Shown here in pieces: positions 1 through 7,840 of a stretch of DNA of 21,170 bases. The position numbers and the translations under genes were made by a program. Source of the stretch: a virus. Within the stretch, counting starts at the first letter, position 1; the number at the start of each line of letters is the position of its first letter. A model generated the notes under the pieces. It was not told the DNA's origin. It searched no databases and saw only the letters and a list, made by a program, of their open reading frames with translations. Location of the stretch: IMG/VR virus record IMGVR_UViG_3300020463_000172, positions 1 to 21,170 of that record; one strand, 5' to 3'.

Positions 1-736
1 ATTCGACTTGAATACTTGCTATATCTTTCCTTTCACCAATTACCATCCATGAGATAGTATCAGTACAGGTATTAGTTTTTGCTTGTATGGTTAGGGATGC
101 ACCGTCAACCGATCCTTTGATAGCAGTCCATCCAGTTTCATTTGTAGTAAAGCATTGTACATTATCACATAATGCCTCAAATGTTCCAGTAGTCATACCG
201 TTGCCCACATTGACATCTATTGTAGATATACCTGCAACTAGAGTAGTCTTTCCTCTATAGATTAGATCTGCTCTTGGAGCCTCTACACAAACATGAGATA
301 ATCTAGAACCATCAGTAACAGGATGTTTAATATCAAATAGTTTACTTGTTGCAACGATAGATCCAGACCATGATGCAAATCCACCGATGGTCATGTTACC
401 ACCAGTGGTCACATCACCTTCAAGATGACTAGTACCCTGAACATGTAGTTTAGACATTAGGTCTGTATCATTGCAGACATATAATTCTTTCTCTACTTGT
501 AGTTCTTGTACTGTAGTAATACCAGGTCTGACTAATACATTACCAGTGTAAACTCTAATACTACCATGTGTTATCTCAATATCAGTATTTCTATCTGGTG
601 TGCCTAAAATATCAACAAAATTACCAATTAGAGTGGGATCTTCACTGTAATTGATATTGTCTTTGTATGCATAAGGTTTGTTAGAAACATCTACCTTATC
701 ATTACAATTAAAACTATTTGGATTAGATTCAGCCAT
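1..736 (-). CDS. Cyanophage virion structural protein, 3' part missing
   Basis: The ATG at 736-734 overlaps the stop of the upstream gene as TAATG and the frame stays open to the left edge, so about 245 N-terminal residues are visible. The protein begins MAESNPNSFNCNDKVDVSNK. Further in are short beta-rich stretches (VRPGITTVQELQVEKELYVC, HVQGTSHLEGDVTTGGNMTI) of the kind found in trimeric fibre shafts, then FDIKHP, SRLSHVCVEAPRADLIYRGK. A KHP motif followed by an R-L-x-H-V-C-x-E-x-P-x-x-x-L-x-Y-R-G segment recurs in many cyanophage tail or structural proteins, often near the C-terminal part of fibre-like proteins. This is the last gene of the hub operon in the window. Role inferred: baseplate or tail-fibre component. 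Exact T4 counterpart not recognised. Confidence 0.7.
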   Translation of the reverse strand, partial: MAESNPNSFNCNDKVDVSNKPYAYKDNINYSEDPTLIGNFVDILGTPDRNTDIEITHGSIRVYTGNVLVRPGITTVQELQVEKELYVCNDTDLMSKLHVQGTSHLEGDVTTGGNMTIGGFASWSGSIVATSKLFDIKHPVTDGSRLSHVCVEAPRADLIYRGKTTLVAGISTIDVNVGNGMTTGTFEALCDNVQCFTTNETGWTAIKGSVDGASLTIQAKTNTCTDTISWMVIGERKDIASIQVE

Positions 737-2133
737 TATACAAAACCTCCAAATTTATCTTTAAATTTATCAGCAACTCCTTTTAATTTATCAGGAACAC
801 CAGCATCTTTAAACTGAGTAGCAATACCTTTCAGTTCCTCGATAGTTCCACCTTCTAATAAAACTTTAGCATCAGATGCAAGTATCTCTAAACCAGAACC
901 AGCATCTTTAAGTGCTCTAGCAATATCTTTTTGTGCCTCTTCTGCTGCTAGTGAAGTTGCATCTAATATTGCCAATCTATCTTTTGTAAATCCCTTAAGT
1001 TCTTTACTTTGCAACATCTTAAATCCTTGAGGGACAATAGAATCCATGACTGCTAGTGGATCACTTGATTTATTACCAACTGTAGCAGCAGCACCTTTAC
1101 CAATAGTACCAGAGGCAATCTGATCTTTGATTCCAGTGAGAGCATGACCACCAGCAGTAACACCAAGTTGTTTCTTAGCAATAGAAGTTAGAGATCCTAT
1201 ACCTTTACTCTTAATACTATCTGTTATACCAGAAACAGATGATAGTGCAGAAGCACCTCCAAGAGGTGATCCTGATGTAATCTTAGATAGATTTCCAATC
1301 AATCCAGTCTTACCATCAACTAATTTACTAAATCCACCGAATCCTGAACTGCCACCAAGTTTAGAAGTAAGACCAGTTATTGCCTCACTAACTTTATTAG
1401 CACCATCTCCTCCTATGAAATTAGTTAAATCTGATAGTGGACTCTCTAATCCTAAAGTTGCTTTTTCTATTGCTTTTTCTATTGCTTCAGTACCACCAAT
1501 ATCAGGGATTGTAATACCAAGATCCTGTAAACTTAAACCTAAACCATCTGCTGCAGCACCTGCCACACCACCATCACCAAAAGGACCAGCACCCAATGAT
1601 GTTGATTGTGATTTTGGATCAAAGAATTTTGCTAGAGCATCATCTGGTATGTAACTATTTGCAGCTACTTTAGCACCCCATGTTTTAGGTACAAGATTAC
1701 CTTTCTTACCATGTGATGATACAGTATTACTCTTTAATAATATACGACCTGTGCTTGCCTTGATATTAACATTCCTACCAGCATTTAAATCAATGTCTCT
1801 CTCTGCATGGACACCAATATCTTTAGCATTGACACGAACTCTACCTCTATCAGCATTGATAGTAATATCTCCAGTAGCAGCACTTACTCTAATGTCAACA
1901 CTATTAGGATTATTTTTATCTCCTGCTCTAATTTCAATAGACTTATCACATGCCATTCTGCCCATACCTGAACCATGACCATGAGATATTAAGAATACCT
2001 CTTCATTGTCATTAACAGCGTATATTTTAAATGTTTCAGGACCATCTCTACCAACTAAAGGACTCCCAGATTCTATACGAAAATGAGATCCTCGTGAGTC
2101 AATATATCTTCTTCCCCAGTTTTTTTGTGCCAT
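736..2133 (-). CDS. Beta-helix (needle-like) tail protein, gp5 C-terminal-like
   Basis: 465 aa. Residues about 63-136 form a run of short alternating beta repeats (KSIEIRAG, VDIRVSAATGDITINA, GRVRVNAKDIGVHAERD, IDLNAGRNVNIKASTGRILL). This is the pattern of the triple-stranded beta-helix needle in T4 gp5 and VgrG spike proteins. N-terminal residues 1-60 resemble a cap (RGSHFRIESGSPLVGRDGPE). The remainder is Gly/Ser/Ala-rich (about 180-330) and ends in predicted helices (SKELKGFTKDRLAILDATSL, DKLKGVADKFKDKFGG). The gene follows the gp5-like OB-fold gene after 3 nt (TAACTAATG), which supports joint action at the tail tip. A 12-bp tandem repeat inside it encodes AIEKAIEKA. Inference: the membrane-piercing needle supplied as a separate chain. 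It could instead be another hub-associated structural protein. Confidence 0.6.
   Translation of the reverse strand: MAQKNWGRRYIDSRGSHFRIESGSPLVGRDGPETFKIYAVNDNEEVFLISHGHGSGMGRMACDKSIEIRAGDKNNPNSVDIRVSAATGDITINADRGRVRVNAKDIGVHAERDIDLNAGRNVNIKASTGRILLKSNTVSSHGKKGNLVPKTWGAKVAANSYIPDDALAKFFDPKSQSTSLGAGPFGDGGVAGAAADGLGLSLQDLGITIPDIGGTEAIEKAIEKATLGLESPLSDLTNFIGGDGANKVSEAITGLTSKLGGSSGFGGFSKLVDGKTGLIGNLSKITSGSPLGGASALSSVSGITDSIKSKGIGSLTSIAKKQLGVTAGGHALTGIKDQIASGTIGKGAAATVGNKSSDPLAVMDSIVPQGFKMLQSKELKGFTKDRLAILDATSLAAEEAQKDIARALKDAGSGLEILASDAKVLLEGGTIEELKGIATQFKDAGVPDKLKGVADKFKDKFGGFV
1458..1487. repeat. Short 12-bp tandem repeat inside the needle-like gene
   Basis: The plus-strand unit TTGCTTTTTCTA occurs twice in a row (1458-1469, 1470-1481) and is followed by a half copy (TTGCTT, 1482-1487). 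It is in frame with the minus-strand gene and encodes AIEKAIEKA, a short charged helix. It probably arose by slippage; no regulatory role is suggested. Confidence 0.75.
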
Positions 2134-2136
2134 TAG

Positions 2137-4464
2137 TTAAGATCCTCGTACACAGTCTACCACAGTAATAACACCCTGTTGCTGATCTTCTGGTATAGGA
2201 CCGAAGATAGGTCTGAGGATAGCACCTTCACCTGTAGATGACACTACTGTCAACACTGGTGGTGCAGTAAATCTTAGAGTATTTAGAACCTTAACCGCAT
2301 TGATTCCTCCAGTAGTAGGATCTATAACCAACTCATATGTTGGTTTATCTTTTAGATTTGCTACTGTAACTCTATCACCAGGTGATACCAAGTTTGTATA
2401 TGGATCAGGTACATTAGATGGTGCTGGTTGACCTGTAGTTGGATCAGTTTGAACAGGTTCAGGAACTGTTTGATCATCTACATCGGGCAATCCAGTATCA
2501 ACTACAAATACAGTCTCATCAATAGTATCAGTTAAAGAATATCCAGTGCCAGGATTTTGTACAAATACTGTGGTAACACCTACATTATCATCTAACCCAT
2601 CATCATTGACAATAGGATAACCTTCACCTGTAGTATTGACAACTACTCCAATAATTTGTCCTTTATCATCTATAATTGCATCTCCATGTGCACCATATCC
2701 TTTACCACACTTATCTGAAAAACTAATAGCAGGTGGAGATTTATAATTTCTACCAGGTACAGTTATATTGACACCTATAATACCAGCAGTTCTACTAATA
2801 CCATCAGCAACACCACTTAGTCCTGAATTTTCTAAGAAGTTTCCTAGAACAACATTACCAATTGCTCCAATACCACCACCTCCAAAGATTTGCATGGTGG
2901 GATTACCACAATCTTGTTTACCACCTGTACATGAACCACCAGCAGAAAGATCTTCAATCAATCCAGATATTCTACCAACACCACCAAGACTATTAGTAAC
3001 ACCAGATGGTATTAGATTACCAAACTTACTCTTAACTAGACCACCAACAAGACCAGCAGGATTTTGTAGTGCACCTACAGCACCTTGAACAGTATCAGTA
3101 ATACCACCAAGAGTATCAGCAATACCACCAATACTATCAGCAACTCCTTTAATACCACCGCCCTTAGACTGCTTGTTCATAGCATATGAAATGTAAGCAA
3201 ATGGATCAGCACCCTTCTCCATAGGACCACCAGATACTTCATATTTTCTAACAGGAGGACACTTATCTTTATTAGTCTGTCCACAATCTAAGAATCCTGA
3301 GAAGTCATCTAATGAACTTGCTGTACCTCTTAATAGATCGGCAATATCTAATCCTTTAGGTAAAATATTACCCAATGCTCCTAATGGAGATTTCATCTTA
3401 TCGGCAATACCATTAACAATATTGTTTAAAAAGTTAGCAGCAAAGTTTGTAGCAACACAACCAGCAATACCAAGACCTGAAGCAAGTAGATCTTTAAGCA
3501 TATCAGATACTGTGCCTCTCAAACCTTCTACAACTTTATTTGCTACGCATGATAAAGCATTCTCTGCATTTTTAATATTTGGAAGTTCTCCAATCTGTGC
3601 TGCTCTACCTGAAGCATGAGCAACAGCATATGACTGTGGTGTATTACCTAACTGTGAAAATACCTTTCCAAAGGTGTCATTATATAATGTTTCTAAACCT
3701 GATTGCAATTCTACTTCTAATCTATCATATGCAACATCCATCATACGACCAACAAATCCATTTGCCTGTGTCTCTACTAAATCAGCAACGGCATCAATTT
3801 CGGCCTCTAATGCCATTCCTGTGAGACTAAATTGTTCTATTCTCTCTGCCATATTCTCTAAGGCATTAGACATTCGAGATATAGAAGTATTGCTACATGT
3901 GTCAGGAGTAATCTCCTTACGACCAGATCCATTTTGATCTACATATTGTCCTTCATTTGCACTAGTATTAGTTACTTGTGCTTTAGAATTTTGCTCACCT
4001 GCCTGTTCTGTCTTGACCTTTAATCTTTCAGGTGTCCATTCAGTAAATCCTGTAAACGGAACGAATGGTGTGGAAAATTCATCAGCACCACCACTGAGTT
4101 CTACTCCTGTTGCCCTACCAAAATGTCCTAATATTGCAGGTATCTGTGCTTCATCACCATCTAAGAAAAATCCAAATACAACATCCCCCTGCTGTAACTG
4201 GGTTGATGTTGAATAATTAGCACCACCACTACCTGCTGTAGTTGGTAGCATACACATTGCCCAAGGCAAGTCTTCATTCTTAATACCAGGATCCTCAGTA
4301 AAAGGATGGTAACCCATGATACGAACTTTGTACCTATGAGCCCATCCTTCACCTTCATTAATCTGATCAGCCTGAGCTTTCCTAGGGGCAATTTGACCGA
4401 TCCACCAACGGAATCCGTCTCTCCCCATAAATTTGGATCTACCTAGGAGATTTTCTTCTGCCAT
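2137..4464 (-). CDS. 5: Baseplate hub OB-fold protein, gp5-like without lysozyme domain
   Basis: 775 aa. Residues about 15-118 match the N-terminal OB-fold of T4 gp5: GRDGFRWWIGQI, WAHRYKVRIMGYHPFTEDPG, EDLPWAMCMLP, QGDVVFGFFLDGDEAQIPAI, LGHFGR. In T4 this domain sits on the gp27 trimer at the tube-tip junction. Beyond it no T4-type lysozyme is recognisable. Instead there is a helical section (about 190-340), a Gly-rich section with repeated GG-I-x-D motifs (about 425-520), and a C-terminal beta-rich part with repeated N-x-G-x-GY elements (NTTGEGYPIV, NPGTGYSL) common in cyanophage structural proteins. It starts at ATG 4464 overlapping the upstream stop (TGATG). With the next gene it would rebuild a gp5-like spike. 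Confident for the OB-fold; the roles of the remaining parts are unknown. Confidence 0.75.
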   Translation of the reverse strand: MAEENLLGRSKFMGRDGFRWWIGQIAPRKAQADQINEGEGWAHRYKVRIMGYHPFTEDPGIKNEDLPWAMCMLPTTAGSGGANYSTSTQLQQGDVVFGFFLDGDEAQIPAILGHFGRATGVELSGGADEFSTPFVPFTGFTEWTPERLKVKTEQAGEQNSKAQVTNTSANEGQYVDQNGSGRKEITPDTCSNTSISRMSNALENMAERIEQFSLTGMALEAEIDAVADLVETQANGFVGRMMDVAYDRLEVELQSGLETLYNDTFGKVFSQLGNTPQSYAVAHASGRAAQIGELPNIKNAENALSCVANKVVEGLRGTVSDMLKDLLASGLGIAGCVATNFAANFLNNIVNGIADKMKSPLGALGNILPKGLDIADLLRGTASSLDDFSGFLDCGQTNKDKCPPVRKYEVSGGPMEKGADPFAYISYAMNKQSKGGGIKGVADSIGGIADTLGGITDTVQGAVGALQNPAGLVGGLVKSKFGNLIPSGVTNSLGGVGRISGLIEDLSAGGSCTGGKQDCGNPTMQIFGGGGIGAIGNVVLGNFLENSGLSGVADGISRTAGIIGVNITVPGRNYKSPPAISFSDKCGKGYGAHGDAIIDDKGQIIGVVVNTTGEGYPIVNDDGLDDNVGVTTVFVQNPGTGYSLTDTIDETVFVVDTGLPDVDDQTVPEPVQTDPTTGQPAPSNVPDPYTNLVSPGDRVTVANLKDKPTYELVIDPTTGGINAVKVLNTLRFTAPPVLTVVSSTGEGAILRPIFGPIPEDQQQGVITVVDCVRGS

Positions 4465-4715
4465 CAGTCGTCGTACACTCTACATTCAAATGAATCAGGA
4501 TGATTATCACAATAAACTTCTAGATGTTTATCTTCATGGCGTGTGTGCCAATCATTAATCTTAGCATCACCAGGATTTTCTTCATCTTCTGTATGAGAAT
4601 GAAATGCATCATTGTGCATCTTGAGATCTTCCTCAGTATATTCAATCATACCATGATTGATATGCTCTTTATGATCCTTAGGATCAATGTACTCGTGTGG
4701 TTGTTTTGTGCTCAT
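4464..4715 (-). CDS. Small acidic, histidine-rich hypothetical protein
   Basis: 83 aa with 11 histidines and many Asp/Glu residues (DHKEHINHGMIEYTEEDLKM, AFHSHTEDEENPGDAK). The C-terminus CDNHPDSFECRVYDD carries two cysteines and a further His. There is no signal peptide and no hydrophobic segment. It lies between the gp27-like and gp5-like hub genes: the start follows the gp27-like stop by 9 nt with a good GAGGT ribosome site (CGAGGTTCTATG), and the stop overlaps the gp5-like start. The placement suggests a hub-associated or hub-assembly role, and the His/Cys/acid content could bind a metal ion. Both are inferences; no named family is recognised. Confidence 0.8.
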   Translation of the reverse strand: MSTKQPHEYIDPKDHKEHINHGMIEYTEEDLKMHNDAFHSHTEDEENPGDAKINDWHTRHEDKHLEVYCDNHPDSFECRVYDD

Positions 4716-4724
4716 AGAACCTCG

Positions 4725-6029
4725 TTATTTTTTCTTACCAGAAGTGTCCCTAAGAACCTTCATAGCAGTGTAAGACCTATTGCCACTAAAGAAATGACTA
4801 ATCTCTTTAATAATATATAGACCACTTTGTCTATCGTCAACATCGTCATCTTTACTGACTTGTGGGAATAGACACTCTATTTTATCACCTGCCATCAATT
4901 TTATGTTAACTGCCACTTGTAATGTCATGACTTGAGAAAATAAACTTTCATATCTCCACACTGCTTGAGACATATCTTCAGTCTGTGGTTGTACAACTGT
5001 ACTGTCAACTTTTGGTTCTAAACACCCTGTAGCATTGATTCCAGATATGATTCTATGTGCCATATATGGTTTGGTAAATTTATTTTCTCCTTCAGGATCA
5101 ACAACAGGAGGTGGATCTGCCAATTCTGTTCCTAAGTTTGCCCCTCCCATAGTAGACCATTTCTTAGCATATGATGTGTCATATTGAGTAAACTGAAAAG
5201 TGTGTGGATTAAAAAATATTCTATAGGTAGAATATTCACCACTCCTTGCTGAACCTAAAATATTTGCATTATTAATAACTTGCATGCTCAATATCTTTTT
5301 AAAATTTACCTCAGCAGCAGCAGCAGTTTCTACAGCACGATTATATACATACTCAGCAACCGACTCCTGTTTAATCAATGATTCGATTGATTTAAATCTC
5401 ATACCTATTCTAGTTTGCCAAAAGAAAAATCCAGCAGTATTTTGTTTGGAATCTGTAGGTATTGCTCTACTAGCAAGCATAGGAGCTATGGTAAATGGTT
5501 TTCTCATATTACCAATAAAGTTGATCTTTCCTTTAGTCTCTTCTACCTCATCAATCTCTTCACACTTAACAGCCTTTAGCATATAATCAATAAGTTCTTT
5601 AATTGATTTGCCAACAAATTTTTCAATAACTCTTGTATTTTGATTAAGAAGTCCCTCTTTAGATATTAAATGTAAGGTAAATGTCTCCATCCCCTTCTCT
5701 TGAACATAACCACTAATATTATTAACATATAGACTCATCTTAAATTCACCACGAGATCCCAGTGCCAATTCAATTGGTGTTGTTATATGAATGTCTACTC
5801 TCTCACCACCTCTGATAGGTAAATCATTATAGATACCTCTCTGCTTAGGGTCTGTTGGACTAGCAGTATTAACTATGCTCAACTTTGCTGTCATTACTGG
5901 TGAAAATAAGTCTTCAAAATACTGAAACTCTATGACACCACCCTTTAAAGGAACAGTTTTTGATCCATCAAGAGATATGATATCAAATTTTTCGTAAGTT
6001 GAACCCTGTGAGGGTGATGCATTTGCCAT
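4725..6029 (-). CDS. 27: Baseplate hub protein, gp27-like
   Basis: 434 aa (T4 gp27 has 391). The N-terminus has a tail-tube-like beta barrel pattern (PLKGGVIEFQYFEDLFSPVM, TAKLSIVNT). The middle holds SIKELIDYMLKAV and PFTIAPMLASRAIP followed by GFFFWQTRIGMRFKSIESLI, parallel to the T4 gp27 segment with F-V-F-V-W-Q-D. The end has a second barrel (IKLMAGDKIECLFPQ) closing with SGLYIIKEISHFFSGNRSYT, which matches the FYVDEVIHELS ending of T4 gp27. It should form the trimeric hub collar linking the tube to the gp5-like spike, whose gene lies one small gene downstream. The start overlaps the preceding stop (TGATG at 6029). Assignment rests on order, size and these motifs. Confidence 0.7.
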   Translation of the reverse strand: MANASPSQGSTYEKFDIISLDGSKTVPLKGGVIEFQYFEDLFSPVMTAKLSIVNTASPTDPKQRGIYNDLPIRGGERVDIHITTPIELALGSRGEFKMSLYVNNISGYVQEKGMETFTLHLISKEGLLNQNTRVIEKFVGKSIKELIDYMLKAVKCEEIDEVEETKGKINFIGNMRKPFTIAPMLASRAIPTDSKQNTAGFFFWQTRIGMRFKSIESLIKQESVAEYVYNRAVETAAAAEVNFKKILSMQVINNANILGSARSGEYSTYRIFFNPHTFQFTQYDTSYAKKWSTMGGANLGTELADPPPVVDPEGENKFTKPYMAHRIISGINATGCLEPKVDSTVVQPQTEDMSQAVWRYESLFSQVMTLQVAVNIKLMAGDKIECLFPQVSKDDDVDDRQSGLYIIKEISHFFSGNRSYTAMKVLRDTSGKKK

Positions 6030-7840
6030 CAGGTATAATGACTATTGAGTGTGCGTAATATATTTAAAATTGATCTACCAGAAGATGAACCAGAACCCAT
6101 TGAAACAGATCCACTCCCTGTAAGGATTGGTACAGCCTGTGTGTTATTTATGATAGGCATTGGAACGGTAATAACCTTTTTCTTGACACTGCCAGCATCT
6201 GCGATGGTTGTATCGATTGGTTTAGATGCTTCTATCAGTGTTTCAGTTGAATCAACATCTGATTCTACTATTACTTTCTCTTGTAATTTTTTCGAGTTAG
6301 CAGCTTCAATTTCTTGTTTCTTTTTTGCCTTAGCAGCTTTAATTTCTGCTATAGTACCCTTTAATTTTTCTCCTTGAGTTATTCCCACAAACTTACCATT
6401 ATCATCATAAACATAATGAACAGCTCCTTCCAGAACAGTTGCTTCTGATATTAATCTTCTATCTTTATACGCTGCAAACTTCTTATAATCCTTATCCCAT
6501 CCTTGCTTTATCCACACTCCATCAGGATCATTATAAGTATTGATTCCTTTTGTAACCTGACCACCACTAGCATATCTACCCCTAGTTGGTCTATTTGTTC
6601 CACCTCCCATAGCATTCATAGATGCAAGAGTATCAGCACCATATTTCTTAACTGCTCCTGTACTCATCACAAATTCTCCAGCAGTTAGCATTGCAGGAAC
6701 CTTATCTGTACCTTCAGGACCAGATACAAAACCACCTTGAGCATATCTTTTAAACGCTGAAAATCCTTTGTCAATACTAGTTTGTGGTATTTTAACCTGT
6801 ACAACATTATTTAAAATTTCCGCAAATTTTTCAATTTTAGTTGTTTTATTCATCCCTGCATTTTGCAGGATAGTGGTCATCATCTTATCTTGATTAGCAG
6901 CATTAAATGGATCATCTTCACTAATACCAGCATCAGCAGCAGTTTGCAGCAACAGAGATGGAGTAAATCCAAACCTACCAACATCATCATAATTTAATTG
7001 AGAAACATCAAAAATTGATTTTTCAGTTAGACCACTATATGATTCCTTGTTAGCAGAAGTATAATCAAAATTTAATGTATCAGCAATTAAGTCAAGGACA
7101 GGCACATAGTCAATTGGTTGCTCTGTACCATCAAAAACATTCACCCCATTTTTATATAATCCATTATTAAGATCAGTGTTGAGTCCTTTATCTTCAAATT
7201 CATTAAATCTCTCTGGTACATATTTTTCTTTCATGAATACTGAATCTTTGGCAAAATTTAATATAGCATCTTTAACTTTTTGAAATGCTACTACTGCCAT
7301 ATTTTTTTCATCTTTCAATTCTTTACTAAGAGCTTTTAAATCAGTCCTTAACTTACCTTCTTTATCTTGTAGATCAAAATTTTTGATATTTGACCATGCT
7401 GATTTAATTACATTACCAATTTTTGTCATTATATCCCATATACCCTCAGCAAACTTTTTCATTTTATCTACAAAACCTGTTATATTTTTAATAACCTTCT
7501 TAATCTCTTCAATAATCTTAGGTAACTTATCTAAAAGAAATCCTATGATTAGAAGACCAATTGCATTCAACAACCTCTCTATAAAACTACCTTTCTTATT
7601 TTTTTTCTCATCAGGTTTTTTAGAGGCACTTGTTGATGTTGATTCAATAAATTTTTCTTTTTCATCCTTTTTCTTTTTATCTAATAATTTTTTAGAATCA
7701 ATGACAGATTTTTCAATATTAGATTTTCTCATCCTAATTTTTTTACCCAAGGATTGTCTCATCGCTTGAGTAGACTGTCGGACTGCTGTGATTCCAAAAC
7801 TTACTGTCTTAATAAGTGTTTTCTGTGGTATTAACTTCAT
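6029..7840 (-). CDS. Tape-measure-like tail protein 1
   Basis: 603 aa. A basic, Lys-rich N-terminus (about 30-85) is followed by a hydrophobic helix SFIERLLNAIGLLIIGFLLD (85-104) and amphipathic helices to about 200. At about 368-402 sits GGFVSGPEGTDKVPAMLTAG then EFVMSTGAVKKYGADTL, the G-G-x-V-x-G-x-G-x-D-x-V-P-A-x-L-x-x-G-E-x-V signature found at the C-terminal side of many phage tape-measure proteins. The tail is Lys/Ser-rich. Size matches T4 gp29 (590 aa), the tape measure. The gene overlaps the previous tape-like gene by ATGA (7837-7840), and the two share a local motif in the N-terminal half, so they may be paralogues. Which of the two is the true length ruler cannot be decided from sequence alone. 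Confidence 0.6.
   Translation of the reverse strand: MKLIPQKTLIKTVSFGITAVRQSTQAMRQSLGKKIRMRKSNIEKSVIDSKKLLDKKKKDEKEKFIESTSTSASKKPDEKKNKKGSFIERLLNAIGLLIIGFLLDKLPKIIEEIKKVIKNITGFVDKMKKFAEGIWDIMTKIGNVIKSAWSNIKNFDLQDKEGKLRTDLKALSKELKDEKNMAVVAFQKVKDAILNFAKDSVFMKEKYVPERFNEFEDKGLNTDLNNGLYKNGVNVFDGTEQPIDYVPVLDLIADTLNFDYTSANKESYSGLTEKSIFDVSQLNYDDVGRFGFTPSLLLQTAADAGISEDDPFNAANQDKMMTTILQNAGMNKTTKIEKFAEILNNVVQVKIPQTSIDKGFSAFKRYAQGGFVSGPEGTDKVPAMLTAGEFVMSTGAVKKYGADTLASMNAMGGGTNRPTRGRYASGGQVTKGINTYNDPDGVWIKQGWDKDYKKFAAYKDRRLISEATVLEGAVHYVYDDNGKFVGITQGEKLKGTIAEIKAAKAKKKQEIEAANSKKLQEKVIVESDVDSTETLIEASKPIDTTIADAGSVKKKVITVPMPIINNTQAVPILTGSGSVSMGSGSSSGRSILNILRTLNSHYT

Noticed and set aside
1415-1654. Open frame of 79 codons on the plus strand
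   Set aside because: Lies wholly antisense to the needle-like gene; low-complexity translation and no ribosome site. Shadow of the Gly/Ser-rich coding sequence.
2768-3088. Open frame of 106 codons on the plus strand, Pro-rich
   Set aside because: Antisense to the Gly-rich part of the gp5-like gene; Pro-rich composition is what the reverse strand of Gly codons gives.
5300-5340. CAG-type repeat (Ala codons) in the gp27-like gene
   Set aside because: Only a few codons encoding Ala-Ala-Ala-Ala-Glu; too short to count as a repeat feature.
7383-7769. Open frame of 128 codons on the plus strand, hydrophobic
   Set aside because: Antisense to the Lys-rich N-terminus of the 603-aa tape-like protein; Phe/Leu richness is the mirror of Lys/Glu codons.
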